A stretch of DNA of 64,000 bases from Cupriavidus pauculus (GTDB lineage Bacteria; Pseudomonadota; Gammaproteobacteria; Burkholderiales; Burkholderiaceae), in NCBI RefSeq assembly GCF_008693385.1, contig NZ_CP044065.1:2790001-2854000 (forward strand), in the 5' to 3' direction. A program made the position numbers and the translations under genes. Shown here piece by piece: positions 1 through 9,819 of the stretch (its first letter is position 1; every line of letters begins with the position of its first letter). The notes beneath the pieces were generated by a model. It ran no database searches. It saw nothing but the letters and a program-made list of their open reading frames with translations, and was not told the origin of the DNA.

Positions 1-219
1 CATGTCGGAGCCGATGCTGATCAGCCGCAGCTGGCCGATCTTTTCCTCGAGCGTCATGCGCGCGATGAGCCTGTCGATGAATGCGTCGCGCTCCGCGACC
101 GACGCGGGCGAGGCCTGCGCGCCGTCGGGCGGGGCGGCGTCGGGCGGGGCGGCAAGGGCGGAAAAGGCAGGGGCGCAGAGCAGGCTGGCGGCAACAGCCA
201 GCGAGGTGAGCAGTCTCAT
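1..219 (-). CDS. bglX: Periplasmic beta-glucosidase (GH3), N-terminal part only
   Basis: Only the first 73 codons are in the window; the gene runs off the left edge. The start ATG is at 219-217. Residues 1-23 form a Sec signal peptide with a hydrophobic core and an Ala-rich cleavage region. They are followed by the segment FIDRLIARMTLEEKIGQL, which is typical of the start of the GH3 catalytic domain of BglX-type enzymes. Such enzymes hydrolyse beta-linked glucosides in the periplasm. The gene is divergent from opgG, separated by about 240 bp, so a glucan-cleaving and a glucan-building function may share a control region. The assignment rests on the N-terminus alone. Confidence 0.75.
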   Translation of the reverse strand, partial: MRLLTSLAVAASLLCAPAFSALAAPPDAAPPDGAQASPASVAERDAFIDRLIARMTLEEKIGQLRLISIGSDM

Positions 220-458
220 CGGATCGTTTTTCCGTTATGTAGGTCAGCGACGCGCTCGACTCTGCCCGAACGCGCGCCTGACGTATGCCCGACTTTGTCG
301 GACTTTTTTACAGCGCACGCATGCCGTTGCAGGCACGCCACGCAAAAACGTAACTTTTAAGGCACTACGCCCGCAGTTTACCGTCTATACACTAGCGGTT
401 TGCACCGCAGCACGACTGTGGCAACATTTTCCAACCCGTCTTACTGGAGGAATCGGTC

Positions 459-2039
459 TTGACAGCAGCCTTTGTCGCGACATTTACCCGGGGCGTCCTG
501 CCCGCGCTTGCCGCCATGCTGGCCGTGCTGCACGGTGGTGCCGCATTTGCCTTCTCGCTCGACGACGTGACCGCACGCGCGAAGAGCCTGGCCGACAAGC
601 CCTACGTGGCACCCGCGAACAATCTGCCGCCGGCGTTCCAGCAGATGCAGTTCGCCGACTACATCAAGATCCAGCCGCGCACCGACAACCTCGAGTGGAA
701 GAATCAGGGCACGCCGTTCAAGCTCGGGTTCTACCATCAGGGCATGCAGTTCAGCTCGCCGGTGCGCATCAACGAGATCGTGGGCAACAACGTGCAGGAG
801 ATCCGCTACGACATGTCGCGGTTCGACTTCGGCGACCTCAAGCTCGACCGCTCGGCCACGAGCAAGCTCGGTTACGCGGGCTTCCGCGTGATGTACCCCG
901 TCAACCGTCCCGACAAGCTCGACGAAGTCATGAGCGTGCTCGGCGCGAGCTACTTCCGCGTGATCGGCAAGGGTCAGGTGTATGGCCTGTCGAGCCGCGG
1001 CCTGGCCATCGACACCGGCCTGCCCGTTGCCGAGGAGTTTCCGGCGTTCCGCGAGTTCTGGATCGAGCGTCCCAACCCGCAGGACAAGAAGCTCGTGTTC
1101 TTCGCGCTGCTCGATTCGCAGCGCGCGACCGGTGCCTACCGCTTCGAGCTGATGCCGGGCGAGGACTCCACGCTGAAGGTGCAGGCGCGTGTATTCATGC
1201 GCGACAAGGTGACCAAGCTCGGCGTGGCGCCGCTGACGAGCATGTTCCTGTTCGGGCCGAACCAGATGCGCGACCCGCACAACTTCCGCCCGGCGCTGCA
1301 CGACTCCAACGGCCTGTCGATCCATACCGGCGACGGCGAATGGCTCTGGCGCCCGCTGAACAATCCGCGCCATCTGGCCATCAGCCAGTTCACCGTGAAC
1401 AATCCGCGCGGTTTCGGCCTGCTGCAGCGCGGCCGCGATTTCTCGTCCTACGAGGACCTCAAGGATCGCTACGACCTGCGGCCCAGCGCGTGGATCGTGC
1501 CCGAGGGCGACTGGGGACGCGGCAAGGTCGAGCTCGTCGAGATTCCCACGCCCGACGAGACCAACGACAACATCGTCGCATTCTGGACGCCCGACGCGCT
1601 GCCCGCGAAGGGGACGCCACTGGTGGCCAACTACACGATGCACTGGACGATGGACGAGCGCGCGCTCGTGCCGAAGGACGTGGCGTGGGTCAAGCAGACG
1701 CTGCGCTCGGCCGGTGAAATCATGCAGGCCAACCTGATTCGCCATCTCGATGGCAGCGTCGGGCTCCTGATCGACTTCGAGGGCGCGCCGCTCGCGAATC
1801 TCGCGCCCAGCGCGCAGATCAACCCGCAGGTCAGCCTCAGCGACAACGCCGAGCTGATCGAGCGCGTGCTGCAGGTCAATCCGGCGACCAAGGGACAGCG
1901 GCTGACGCTGCGCTTCAAGGTCAAGGACCCGAAGAAGGTGGTCGAGCTGCGCGCGGCGCTGGTCTCGGGCGACAACCGTCCGCTGACCGAGACGTGGAGC
2001 TACCAGCTGCCGCCGGACACGGCACCGAAGGCGCAGTGA
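459..2039 (+). CDS. opgG: Glucan biosynthesis protein G (periplasmic)
   Basis: This 526-residue protein matches the OpgG/MdoG family in length and in segments such as the N-terminal [18 protein letters not shown] region. OpgG acts in the periplasm in building osmoregulated periplasmic glucans (beta-1,2 backbone, beta-1,6 branches). The N-terminus is a Sec signal peptide ending near residue 30, without the twin-arginine motif of OpgD. The start is TTG at 459, placed 8 bases after a clean GGAGG at 446-450; no ATG fits better. The glucosyltransferase gene opgH, which usually follows opgG, is not here: the next gene is a convergent sensor kinase. A CTGACCC/GGGTCAG inverted repeat (2044-2074) lies at the convergent end. 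Confidence 0.93.
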   Translation: MTAAFVATFTRGVLPALAAMLAVLHGGAAFAFSLDDVTARAKSLADKPYVAPANNLPPAFQQMQFADYIKIQPRTDNLEWKNQGTPFKLGFYHQGMQFSSPVRINEIVGNNVQEIRYDMSRFDFGDLKLDRSATSKLGYAGFRVMYPVNRPDKLDEVMSVLGASYFRVIGKGQVYGLSSRGLAIDTGLPVAEEFPAFREFWIERPNPQDKKLVFFALLDSQRATGAYRFELMPGEDSTLKVQARVFMRDKVTKLGVAPLTSMFLFGPNQMRDPHNFRPALHDSNGLSIHTGDGEWLWRPLNNPRHLAISQFTVNNPRGFGLLQRGRDFSSYEDLKDRYDLRPSAWIVPEGDWGRGKVELVEIPTPDETNDNIVAFWTPDALPAKGTPLVANYTMHWTMDERALVPKDVAWVKQTLRSAGEIMQANLIRHLDGSVGLLIDFEGAPLANLAPSAQINPQVSLSDNAELIERVLQVNPATKGQRLTLRFKVKDPKKVVELRAALVSGDNRPLTETWSYQLPPDTAPKAQ

Positions 2040-2070
2040 TCCCCTGACCCGCGTGCCCCGAAGGCGAGGG

Positions 2071-5000
2071 TCAGATCATCGCCTTCGGCACCCACACGCG
2101 CAGCAGCGAATACAGCTGGTCGAGGTCCACGGGCTTGGCGATATAGTCGCTGGCCCCGGCCGCAAGGCATTCCAGCCGGTCCTTCTGCATCGCCTTGGCC
2201 GTCACGGCGATGATCGGCAGGCTCTTGAGCCTGAGGTCCGCGCGAATCCGGCGCATGGCCTCGAGCCCGTCCATGCCCGGCATCATCACGTCCATCAGCA
2301 CGATATCGATATCCGGCGTGCGCGCGAGGATATCGAGCGCCTCGTGCCCATTGCGGCCGATGTCCACGCGCATGCCCTGATGCTCGAGCGCGCTCGTCAG
2401 CGAGAACACGTTGCGCACGTCGTCGTCCACGACGAGGATGCGCCGCCCTTCGAGCTCGCGGCTGCGCGCCCGCGCGGCCAGCAGCATATGCCGGCGCTCT
2501 TCCGGCAGATCCGATTCCACCTGATGCAGGAACAGCGTCACCTCGTCGAGCAGGCGCTCGGGTGAGCGCGCGCCCTTGATGATGATCGACTGCGAGTACT
2601 TGAGCAGTTCGCGCTCTTCCGCACTCGACAGGTTGCGGCCCGTGTAGACGATCACGGGCGGGAACGAGCAGGCCTCGGTAATCGCCATCGAGCGCAGCAG
2701 TTCGCTGCCCTGCATGTCCGGGAGCTTGAGGTCGACGATCATGCAGTCGAACACCTCGGTCAGCAGTCGCTGCAGGGCCTGCTCGCCGGTTTCCACCGCC
2801 ACGATCTCGATCTTCTCGTCGCCGATCAGCTGGACGATGCTGTCGCGCTGGCGCGCATCGTCCTCCACGAGCAGCACGCGCTTGACCTGCCGCGCGATTT
2901 TCTCCTCCAGGCGGCGGAAGATATTGGCAAGGTCCTCGCGCGAGGTCGGCTTGACCGCGAACCCGATCGCGCCGAGATGCAGCGCGGTATCGGCGCGGTC
3001 CATGGCCGAGACCACATGCACCGGGATATGGCGCGTGCGGGGGTCGCCCTTGAGCTCCTGCAGCACCATCAGGCCCGAACGGTCCGGCAGACCGAGGTCG
3101 AGTAATATCGCCTGCGGCTGGTGCTCGCGCGCCATCGCGGCGCCCTCCCCGCCCGTGCCGCAGACGATGCACTGGTACTGCATGTCGTGCGCGATATCGA
3201 GCAGGATCTGCGCGAACTGCGGTTCGTCCTCGATCACGAGCACGAGGCGCTCGCCGCTCAGCGCGTAACGGTCGTCGGGGATCACCGCGCGCGCCTCGGC
3301 GAGATCGGGAAGGTCCGCGGGAACATTCGCGGACACGCTCGCGGGCACGTGCGCCGGCACGTTCGCCACCAGCGCGGGCGCCGTCGCGGGCAGCGTGGCC
3401 CGCACCCCGGCGACCGGCGCGGCAAGCGGCGCCGCTCCAGCATCCATCGCATCGGCCTGCACTTCGGGAGCCGCCACATGCGGCGCCACATAGTGCACGG
3501 GCAGCGTCACCGAGAATGCCGACCCATGCCCCGGCGTGCTCTCGAGCGTAATCTCGCCGCCAAGCAGTTCGGCAAGACTGCGCGAGATGGACAGTCCCAA
3601 TCCCGTGCCGCCGTACTGCCGGCTGGTCGTGCCATCGGCCTGATGGAACGCCTCGAACACGCGCGCGTGCTGCGCGGGCGCGATGCCGATACCGGTATCG
3701 ATGACGGAGCAGCGCACGCGATCGGGCCCCGCCATGGTCCACTGCACGAAGACCTGTCCATGCTCCGTGAACTTCACCGCGTTCGACAGCAGGTTCTTCA
3801 GCACCTGTTCCAGGCGATGGCCATCGGTCGTGATCGCGAGCGGCACGTCGGGGGCCACCGCGCACTGGAACGCAAGCCGCTTCTGCCGCGCGAGCGGCTC
3901 GAACGTGCGCACGAGGTTGTTGTTGATGTGCTCGAGCGCGACGGTATCGATCACGAGCTCGACCTTGCCGGCCTCCACCTTGGCCAGGTCGAGAATGTCG
4001 TTGATCAGCACCAGCAGGTCGTTGCCCGCCGAATGGATCGTCTGCGCGTAGCGCACCTGCTCGCTCGACAGATTGCCGGCCTTGTTGTCGGCCAGCAGCT
4101 TCGAAAGTATCAGCGAACTGTTCAGCGGTGTGCGCAGTTCGTGCGACATGTTGGCGAGGAACTCGGACTTGTACTGGCTCGCGCGCTCGAGGTCCGCGGC
4201 CTTTTCCTCGAGCGTGGACTGCACGCGCATCAGCGCATCGTTCTTTTCGTCGAGCACGCGCGCCTGCGCGGACAGCTGCTCGTTGGTCTGCTCGAGCTCG
4301 GCCTTCTGGTTCGCGAGCACCGCGCGCGACTGCGAGAGCGCCGAGGTCTGCTGTTCCAGCTGCTCGTTGGCCACGCGCAGTTCTTCCTGCTGGCTTTGCA
4401 GTTCCTCGTTGAGTTGCTGCGTTTCCTCGAGGGCTTCCTGCAGACGCTCCTGCTGCTGCGCGGCGGCCACCACGTCGCCGATCGTCGCGCTCATCAGCGC
4501 GAGGAACTCATGGGTACGCGCATCGGGCGGCGCCATGAACGCGAGCTCCAGCGCGCCGATCACGACGCCGTTCGCCCGGATCGGCGCGACCACCAGCGCC
4601 GTGGGCGGCGCGGCGCCCAGCGCCGACGCGACGGACCAGTAGTCCGCCGGTACGGCGTCGATATGCAGGGACTGCGCGGACGTCACGGCACGGCCGACCA
4701 GCGTGTCGCCCACGGCGATGCGCTGGGGCAGCATGTCCTCGTTTGCCAAGCCGATGGCGCCGCGGCGCTCGAGCGTGTTGCGGCTGACCAGCACATAGAG
4801 CGTGCCGGCCGCCGCGCCAAGATAGCTCGCAAGAAACTCGAGCACGACCGGCGAGAGCCGCGCGAGCGAGTCCTGCCCCACCACCTGCGCACCGAAGCGT
4901 ACCTGTCCATCGCGCAGCCACGCCTGATGCGTCAGCACGCGCGCCTGGCTCTCGTGCGCGTCCAGCGATCCGCTATAGGCATCCGACAGCTGCACCAGAT

Positions 5001-5655
5001 CCCGGCGTCCTCGCCAGGCGACGATAAAGCTCAGCAGCACGCTGGCCACCACGGAACCGACGATCGTCACGAGCGCAAACTGGCTGCCCGAGTCCGCGCG
5101 ATTGAGCCGCAGCGTCTGCTCGATACCGAGAAACGCGTCGAGCTCGCGATTCGTCGCATCGCGCTCGGCCTCGCCGCGGCCGGCCAGCGCCGATGCCTGC
5201 GTGCCATCCCCGCGGCGCCGCAGCGCAATCAGTTCGTCGGCCTTCCGATCCCACTGCTGCTGCCATGCCTTGATGCGCTGCAGCCGTTCCACCTGCGCGG
5301 CGTTGTCGCGCACGAGCGTGGAGAGCGCATCGACGTCGGCCATCAGGATCGGACGCGCGAGGTCGTAGTCGCGCGTGTAGCGCTCGTCGCCCGTCATCGC
5401 GAAGCCGCGCAACGCGGCTTCCTTGCGCCAGACCAGCCGGCCGATCTCCTGCGTATTGCCGATGACGCGCTCGGAATGCTCGATCCAGCTGTTGGCAGAG
5501 AGGAGATACAGCACGAGCCCGATGAAGATCGCCGCCGTAACCCCTCCGACCACGAGTGGCAGTGTGATATTGCGTCGAAGGATCCGCCGAAAAGCCAACT
5601 CATCGAGTCCGGTCGAGGGAGACATAGGGAACGTGGCCGAAGGGTCGGCGCCCAT
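2071..5655 (-). CDS. Hybrid sensor histidine kinase with three receiver domains
   Basis: This is a 1194-residue membrane hybrid kinase. In order: TM1 (about 33-53), a CHASE3-type extracytoplasmic helical region, TM2 (about 190-210), a GAF domain (about 250-400), a long coiled coil (about 400-500), HisKA with the phospho-acceptor His in MSHELRTPLNSS, HATPase_c with DTGIGI and GGTGLGLSIS, an Ala/Val/Pro linker, then three receivers. Each receiver keeps its Asp (LLDLGLPD, IVDLKLPD, LMDVMMPGMD), its Thr/Ser and its Lys, so all look phosphorylatable. No HPt domain or partner regulator lies nearby. The start is uncertain: a second in-frame ATG is at 5625, and neither has a good Shine-Dalgarno. The signal sensed is unknown. 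Confidence 0.92.
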   Translation of the reverse strand: MGADPSATFPMSPSTGLDELAFRRILRRNITLPLVVGGVTAAIFIGLVLYLLSANSWIEHSERVIGNTQEIGRLVWRKEAALRGFAMTGDERYTRDYDLARPILMADVDALSTLVRDNAAQVERLQRIKAWQQQWDRKADELIALRRRGDGTQASALAGRGEAERDATNRELDAFLGIEQTLRLNRADSGSQFALVTIVGSVVASVLLSFIVAWRGRRDLVQLSDAYSGSLDAHESQARVLTHQAWLRDGQVRFGAQVVGQDSLARLSPVVLEFLASYLGAAAGTLYVLVSRNTLERRGAIGLANEDMLPQRIAVGDTLVGRAVTSAQSLHIDAVPADYWSVASALGAAPPTALVVAPIRANGVVIGALELAFMAPPDARTHEFLALMSATIGDVVAAAQQQERLQEALEETQQLNEELQSQQEELRVANEQLEQQTSALSQSRAVLANQKAELEQTNEQLSAQARVLDEKNDALMRVQSTLEEKAADLERASQYKSEFLANMSHELRTPLNSSLILSKLLADNKAGNLSSEQVRYAQTIHSAGNDLLVLINDILDLAKVEAGKVELVIDTVALEHINNNLVRTFEPLARQKRLAFQCAVAPDVPLAITTDGHRLEQVLKNLLSNAVKFTEHGQVFVQWTMAGPDRVRCSVIDTGIGIAPAQHARVFEAFHQADGTTSRQYGGTGLGLSISRSLAELLGGEITLESTPGHGSAFSVTLPVHYVAPHVAAPEVQADAMDAGAAPLAAPVAGVRATLPATAPALVANVPAHVPASVSANVPADLPDLAEARAVIPDDRYALSGERLVLVIEDEPQFAQILLDIAHDMQYQCIVCGTGGEGAAMAREHQPQAILLDLGLPDRSGLMVLQELKGDPRTRHIPVHVVSAMDRADTALHLGAIGFAVKPTSREDLANIFRRLEEKIARQVKRVLLVEDDARQRDSIVQLIGDEKIEIVAVETGEQALQRLLTEVFDCMIVDLKLPDMQGSELLRSMAITEACSFPPVIVYTGRNLSSAEERELLKYSQSIIIKGARSPERLLDEVTLFLHQVESDLPEERRHMLLAARARSRELEGRRILVVDDDVRNVFSLTSALEHQGMRVDIGRNGHEALDILARTPDIDIVLMDVMMPGMDGLEAMRRIRADLRLKSLPIIAVTAKAMQKDRLECLAAGASDYIAKPVDLDQLYSLLRVWVPKAMI

Positions 5656-5695
5656 GGAATTGGAGGTGGCGGCATGTTACCTCACCGGCGCCAAC

Positions 5696-5722
5696 AAAAA
5701 AGCCGTGCCCGAAGGCACGGCT
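5696..5722 (-). terminator. Rho-independent terminator of the di-heme lipoprotein gene
   Basis: A 9-bp perfect stem (AGCCGTGCC / GGCACGGCT) with a 4-base loop is followed, on the minus strand, by six T. It lies 60 bp beyond the stop of the gene at 5782-7953. Confidence 0.9.
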
Positions 5723-5781
5723 CAGGGGCGGCGCGGGAAAGTCGCGCCGTTTCTCGGGGAGAGAAAGCGTCGTGGCAGCCT

Positions 5782-7953
5782 TTACAGCGACTGCAGGAAC
5801 GCGACGATCGCGTCGCGGTCGTTCTTGGGCAGGGCCTCGAAGCGCGTGCGCGCGTCGTTGGCCTCGCCGCCGTGCCACAGGATGGCCTCGACCATATTGC
5901 GCGCGCGGCCGTCATGCAGCAAACGCACGCTTTGATCGGCATTGCCCTGTACGAAGCGCAGCGAACCGATACCCCACAGCGGCGCGGTACGCCACTGGTT
6001 CGGCGCGGCGCGGCCTTCGCTCAGCGTGTCGGCCAGGCCCGGGCCCATGTCGTGCAGCAGCAGGTCCGTGTACGGATGGATGGTCTGGTCGCGCAGTTCC
6101 ACGAACGGGTGGTTGGTGCCGGTCTTCAGCGTCGCGGTGTGGCAGGCCACGCAGCGGGACTGCGTGAACAGCACGCTGCCGCGCGCGATCAGGTCCGGAT
6201 TCACGTCATGCTCGGGCGATACGCGCACGCCGGCCGGGAAGCCGCTGCGCAGGCTGCGCTGTGCCGGCACCGCGATCAGCGACAGGTAGCTCGTCAGGCG
6301 TTCGATCTCGGTCTCGGAGATCGACGTGGCCGCGGCGGCCTGGCGGCAGTCGGCGGCGCCCATCTGGCAACCGCGCGTCGGGAACACTGGCGACGTCACG
6401 CCCATGTCCTTGCTCAGCGCGTCGCCGGCCTGCTGGCGGATGCTGCCCTTCGACGCCTTCCAGCCAAAGCGGCCCAGATGGGTCTTGCCGGTTTCCGGGT
6501 CGGTGACCCAGTTCGGGATGCCGCGCACGCCGTCGCCGTTCACGTCGTCCGGGTCCGCGAGCGCGAGAATCGTCTTCTCGTCCAGCGCCTCGAGCAGGCC
6601 CATGCCGATGACCTGCGCGGCCTGGCGCGCCGAGTATTGCGCCGGGGTCGGGCCCTTGAACGCATAGACCGGCTTGACCAGTTCCACCTTCTCCCCATCG
6701 GGCAGCGTGCGAACCGTGGTCTCGTACGACTTGATGCTGACGTCGTACTGCGGGGCATTGCCGTCCTGCGCGTGCTGCTGCACGTTCCAGCCGTAGGTCG
6801 GATCGGCCTTGCCATCGGCGGCGGCGGTCAGGATCGACATCGTGTCGAGCTTCACGCCGATGCCCGGCGAGATGCTGCGGCCGTTGTTCGTGTGGCACTG
6901 GATGCAGCGCGGCTGGTTGTAGCGCGGGCCGAGCTGGCCGATGTGCGCCGTGAACACGGGGTTGTCGGCGTCATGCTCCGAGTGCTTGCCGTCGAGGAAC
7001 GACGTGTGGAACAGGCGGCGGCCCTCCACGAAGCGCTGCGTGTTCGCGATGCCGATATTGTTCGACATCTGCTGGAACACGCGCATCGGCTCCTCGGAGT
7101 AGTTGTACGAGAGGCTCGCCTGGCCGCCCAGCAGCGCTTCGTCCGGAATCGGTTCCGAGTCGAGGTTCGGCACGATGCCGTACCACGGCTTCATGCCCTG
7201 GCCCACCACGTACAGCTGCTCGAACGAGTAGTAGCGGCTGCCGCCGCCATCGACCACCGGATCGCGCTTGAGGCGCGGCGCCGGCGCGAGTTCGATCTTG
7301 TCGCCGATCGCCAGCTTGCTGTGCGGGTCCGTGCGCCAGTTCGAATCCACGGTCATCATGCAGTTCTCTTTGGGCTGCCCTTCGATACAGATCGGCAGTC
7401 CACCCTGCGTGGGATTGTTGAAGCCGTAGTTCAGCGACCAGCCATAGTCACGCACTTCCGGGTTCTGGATATTGCGGAACAGGCTGAACGTCGTGCCGTC
7501 GAAGATGCCCTGGTTCACGCGCAGGTAGAACGAGATCTTCTGGCGGCCCGCCGGCACTTCGTCGCGAATCTCCAGGCCGAACGTGCGATTCTGGAAGTAG
7601 AACGTCGGGAACGTGAGGTAGCGGCCCGGACCCGCGTCCGGCGCATCCCATGCCTCGCCGCGCTCGCGTGCGTGACGCTCGGTGGGCCGCATGCCCACCA
7701 GCGTCACGAGCGTGCCGTCGGCCTCGCGGTATTGGATCTGCTCCATCGCCTGCGTCGTCGCGTCATACAGCGGCGAGTAGCCCGATGCGGGCTGCACGGG
7801 CGTCGAGTTGCTGGCGTTGTTGTTGCCGGACGGCGCGGCAGCGCCATCACCGCCGCCACCGCCGCCGCAGGCGGCGACGATCGACGCGGCAATCAGGGAG
7901 ACGGCAAGCGCGGCAACCGCGCCCGTGCCTCGCTTGGGGACGGGAAATTGCAT
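5782..7953 (-). CDS. Di-heme oxidoreductase / putative peroxidase lipoprotein (DUF1111-like)
   Basis: A 723-residue exported protein. It has a lipoprotein signal peptide with lipobox V-A-A-C (Cys29), then a run of glycines and an Asn/Ser-rich tether. Two c-type heme sites are visible: CIQCH at about residue 350 and CVACH at about 601. The layout and the segment RFGWKASKGSIRQQAGDALSKD resemble the di-heme thiol-oxidoreductase/putative peroxidase family (DHOR, DUF1111), distant kin of di-heme cytochrome c peroxidases. Likely membrane-anchored on the periplasmic side; electron donor and substrate cannot be told. It stands alone, with its own terminator downstream and a 445-bp gap upstream. Confidence 0.82.
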   Translation of the reverse strand: MQFPVPKRGTGAVAALAVSLIAASIVAACGGGGGGDGAAAPSGNNNASNSTPVQPASGYSPLYDATTQAMEQIQYREADGTLVTLVGMRPTERHARERGEAWDAPDAGPGRYLTFPTFYFQNRTFGLEIRDEVPAGRQKISFYLRVNQGIFDGTTFSLFRNIQNPEVRDYGWSLNYGFNNPTQGGLPICIEGQPKENCMMTVDSNWRTDPHSKLAIGDKIELAPAPRLKRDPVVDGGGSRYYSFEQLYVVGQGMKPWYGIVPNLDSEPIPDEALLGGQASLSYNYSEEPMRVFQQMSNNIGIANTQRFVEGRRLFHTSFLDGKHSEHDADNPVFTAHIGQLGPRYNQPRCIQCHTNNGRSISPGIGVKLDTMSILTAAADGKADPTYGWNVQQHAQDGNAPQYDVSIKSYETTVRTLPDGEKVELVKPVYAFKGPTPAQYSARQAAQVIGMGLLEALDEKTILALADPDDVNGDGVRGIPNWVTDPETGKTHLGRFGWKASKGSIRQQAGDALSKDMGVTSPVFPTRGCQMGAADCRQAAAATSISETEIERLTSYLSLIAVPAQRSLRSGFPAGVRVSPEHDVNPDLIARGSVLFTQSRCVACHTATLKTGTNHPFVELRDQTIHPYTDLLLHDMGPGLADTLSEGRAAPNQWRTAPLWGIGSLRFVQGNADQSVRLLHDGRARNMVEAILWHGGEANDARTRFEALPKNDRDAIVAFLQSL

Positions 7954-8398
7954 GGTTTATCTGACCTTCTTTGTTGTTATCGAATGCCTTCGGCCAGTTG
8001 CTCCGCCGGCGGTTTCCACTGCATGCAGACAACAGGCCCCCCTGGACGCGCCGGGACGGCGATCCATATGGATGCAAGACTGTTGGGAAGGCTTGAATGG
8101 ATGTGACAGACCTGTACCGCAATCATCGTGCCTGCCATTTCTCGGTCATGCGGTGACCTTCGGCGACGGCGCAATGGCTTCGCAGCGGACCGAAGATCGC
8201 GGCATATTCCTGCGAATTGGCGTATCCAACCAAAGGGGGATATGGGTACGAACGGAATCTGCCGAAATGCACGCAGGCGGTTATATCGCGCCGTGCCAGA
8301 AAATGGCCCATGAGGTGACATCAATTGGCAGTCGACCGCAGCAATAGGTGTCACTGCCGATGCGCTAGACTGCGCGGGTATTCGTTCGCACGCCTTAC
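7954..8398. other. 445-bp intergenic region
   Basis: This is a divergent control region between the di-heme lipoprotein (minus) and the diguanylate cyclase (plus). I see no convincing gene, tRNA or repeat. A TAGACT at 8366-8371, about 30 bp before the cyclase start, could be a -10 element but has no matching -35. Composition is more mixed than in the flanking genes, as expected for non-coding DNA. Confidence 0.5.
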
Positions 8399-9685
8399 AT
8401 GTCCTTCAACGACCCCGTCACGCTGCTCCTGATCATCACGCCGTTCGGGCTCATGACGATGCTGCTGCTGTGCCTGTCCTATATCGGGCTCGGCAAGGAC
8501 AACGCGTCGCTGCACTGGTGGATCGCGGGCGATCTGCTGCTGGCCGCCTATCGTGTCGCGGCCCTGCTGCAGCCGGGCGTGCCGCAGGGCGTGAACCGCG
8601 ACGCGCTCGCCTGGGTGCCCACGATGACGCCCCTGGCGGCGTTTATCACCGGCACGACGCTGCTGCTGGCGGCAGTGGGCGCCCACACGCTCGCGCTTTA
8701 TCGGCTCGACCCTCTTTGGCCAGACCCTCTTCGGCCAGACCCTCCCCGCCTCGACCCTCCGCGCCCGGACGATGCAGCAGGCACGCGCGGCCGCGGCACG
8801 ACCGTGCTGATGCGCCTCGGCCTCGCGCTCCCGCTGTTCTACGCCTGCGGCGCGGCTGCGGCCGTGCGGGCGGGCTACGCGCTGCCCTGGCACTCGCTGT
8901 TCATGGTGGCCACCATCGCGATACAGGCACGCATCACGCTGCGCCTCGCGCGCCGGTATCGCGGCGCGCTGGGCCTGCTCGCGGGGCAGCTCGTCGTCCT
9001 TGCCTATCACGCCTGGTCGGGACCCGTGCTCGTCCTGCATCCGATTCCGCCGCAGGCATTCGAGCACACGTTCCTGCCATCGGTGCAGGCGCTGACGATG
9101 GACGTGATCGTGTCGTTCCTGTTCACGCTGAGCTACGCGCTCGCGCTGCAGGAACGGCTGCGGCTGCGCATCCTGCAACTGAGCATCACGGACTCGCTGA
9201 CGGGCGCGCTCAACCGGCGCGGCGCGGTGTCGATCCTCAACGACGCATGGGCGCGCGCGAGCGCCGAGCGCCATCCCATCGCCATCGCGATGGTGGACCT
9301 CGACAACTTCAAGCGCATCAACGACCAGTACGGCCACTCGGCCGGCGACGCCGCGCTCCAGGCCTTCGCGGATACCGTAACGCGGCTCAAGCGCCAGTCC
9401 GACGTGTTCGTGCGCTGGGGCGGGGAGGAATTCCTGCTGATGCTGCCGCGCACGGACCTCGGCCAGGCCCAGCACTTTCTGGCGCGCCTGCGCGACCACC
9501 TCAAGGCCCTGCCGCTGACGCCCGCGCTGCCGTTCCACCTCGAATTCAGCGCGGGGCTCGCCGACAGCCGCGCAGCCGCGGCCGCGCGCGACTTCGAGAC
9601 CGCGCTGCGGGCCGTGGACAAGGCGCTGTACCGCGCCAAGGTGGATCGCAATCGCGTGGAAATCGTCTCGGAAGTCGACGTTTGA
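8399..9685 (+). CDS. Membrane diguanylate cyclase (GGDEF)
   Basis: 428 residues. The N-terminal half has about six hydrophobic segments (from about residue 5 to 250) and no recognised sensor fold. The C-terminal GGDEF domain begins with DSLTGALNRRGA and holds an active-site GGEEF preceded, with five residues between, by RQSD, an intact RxxD product-inhibition I-site. It should therefore make cyclic di-GMP from two GTP and be feedback inhibited. An odd proline-rich loop between membrane segments (about residues 102-122) is built from short imperfect repeats of the type R-P/L-D-P at 8703-8770. It is followed by a gap and the plus-strand exporter gene; no obvious target gene is adjacent. Confidence 0.92.
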   Translation: MSFNDPVTLLLIITPFGLMTMLLLCLSYIGLGKDNASLHWWIAGDLLLAAYRVAALLQPGVPQGVNRDALAWVPTMTPLAAFITGTTLLLAAVGAHTLALYRLDPLWPDPLRPDPPRLDPPRPDDAAGTRGRGTTVLMRLGLALPLFYACGAAAAVRAGYALPWHSLFMVATIAIQARITLRLARRYRGALGLLAGQLVVLAYHAWSGPVLVLHPIPPQAFEHTFLPSVQALTMDVIVSFLFTLSYALALQERLRLRILQLSITDSLTGALNRRGAVSILNDAWARASAERHPIAIAMVDLDNFKRINDQYGHSAGDAALQAFADTVTRLKRQSDVFVRWGGEEFLLMLPRTDLGQAQHFLARLRDHLKALPLTPALPFHLEFSAGLADSRAAAAARDFETALRAVDKALYRAKVDRNRVEIVSEVDV

Positions 9686-9819
9686 GCACTTTTCGCACGA
9701 ATCAGGTGTCGCGAACGCCGGATTATTGAGGTGGCGTCAACAAGCTTTCCCACGGACTCGCCTTTTTCCCGGCCATGATGCGCCGCACAATGCCGGGATT
9801 GGATATCCGGAGATCCGGC

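Noticed and set aside
7839-7875. GC-rich triplet run near the start of the di-heme gene
   Set aside because: It is the Gly stretch after the lipobox Cys, a common tether in lipoproteins.
3121-8106. A 1661-codon open frame on the plus strand opposite two genes
   Set aside because: It lies antisense to the hybrid kinase and the di-heme lipoprotein, is rich in Arg/His/Gly/Ala without domain patterns, and is explained by codon bias in high-GC DNA.
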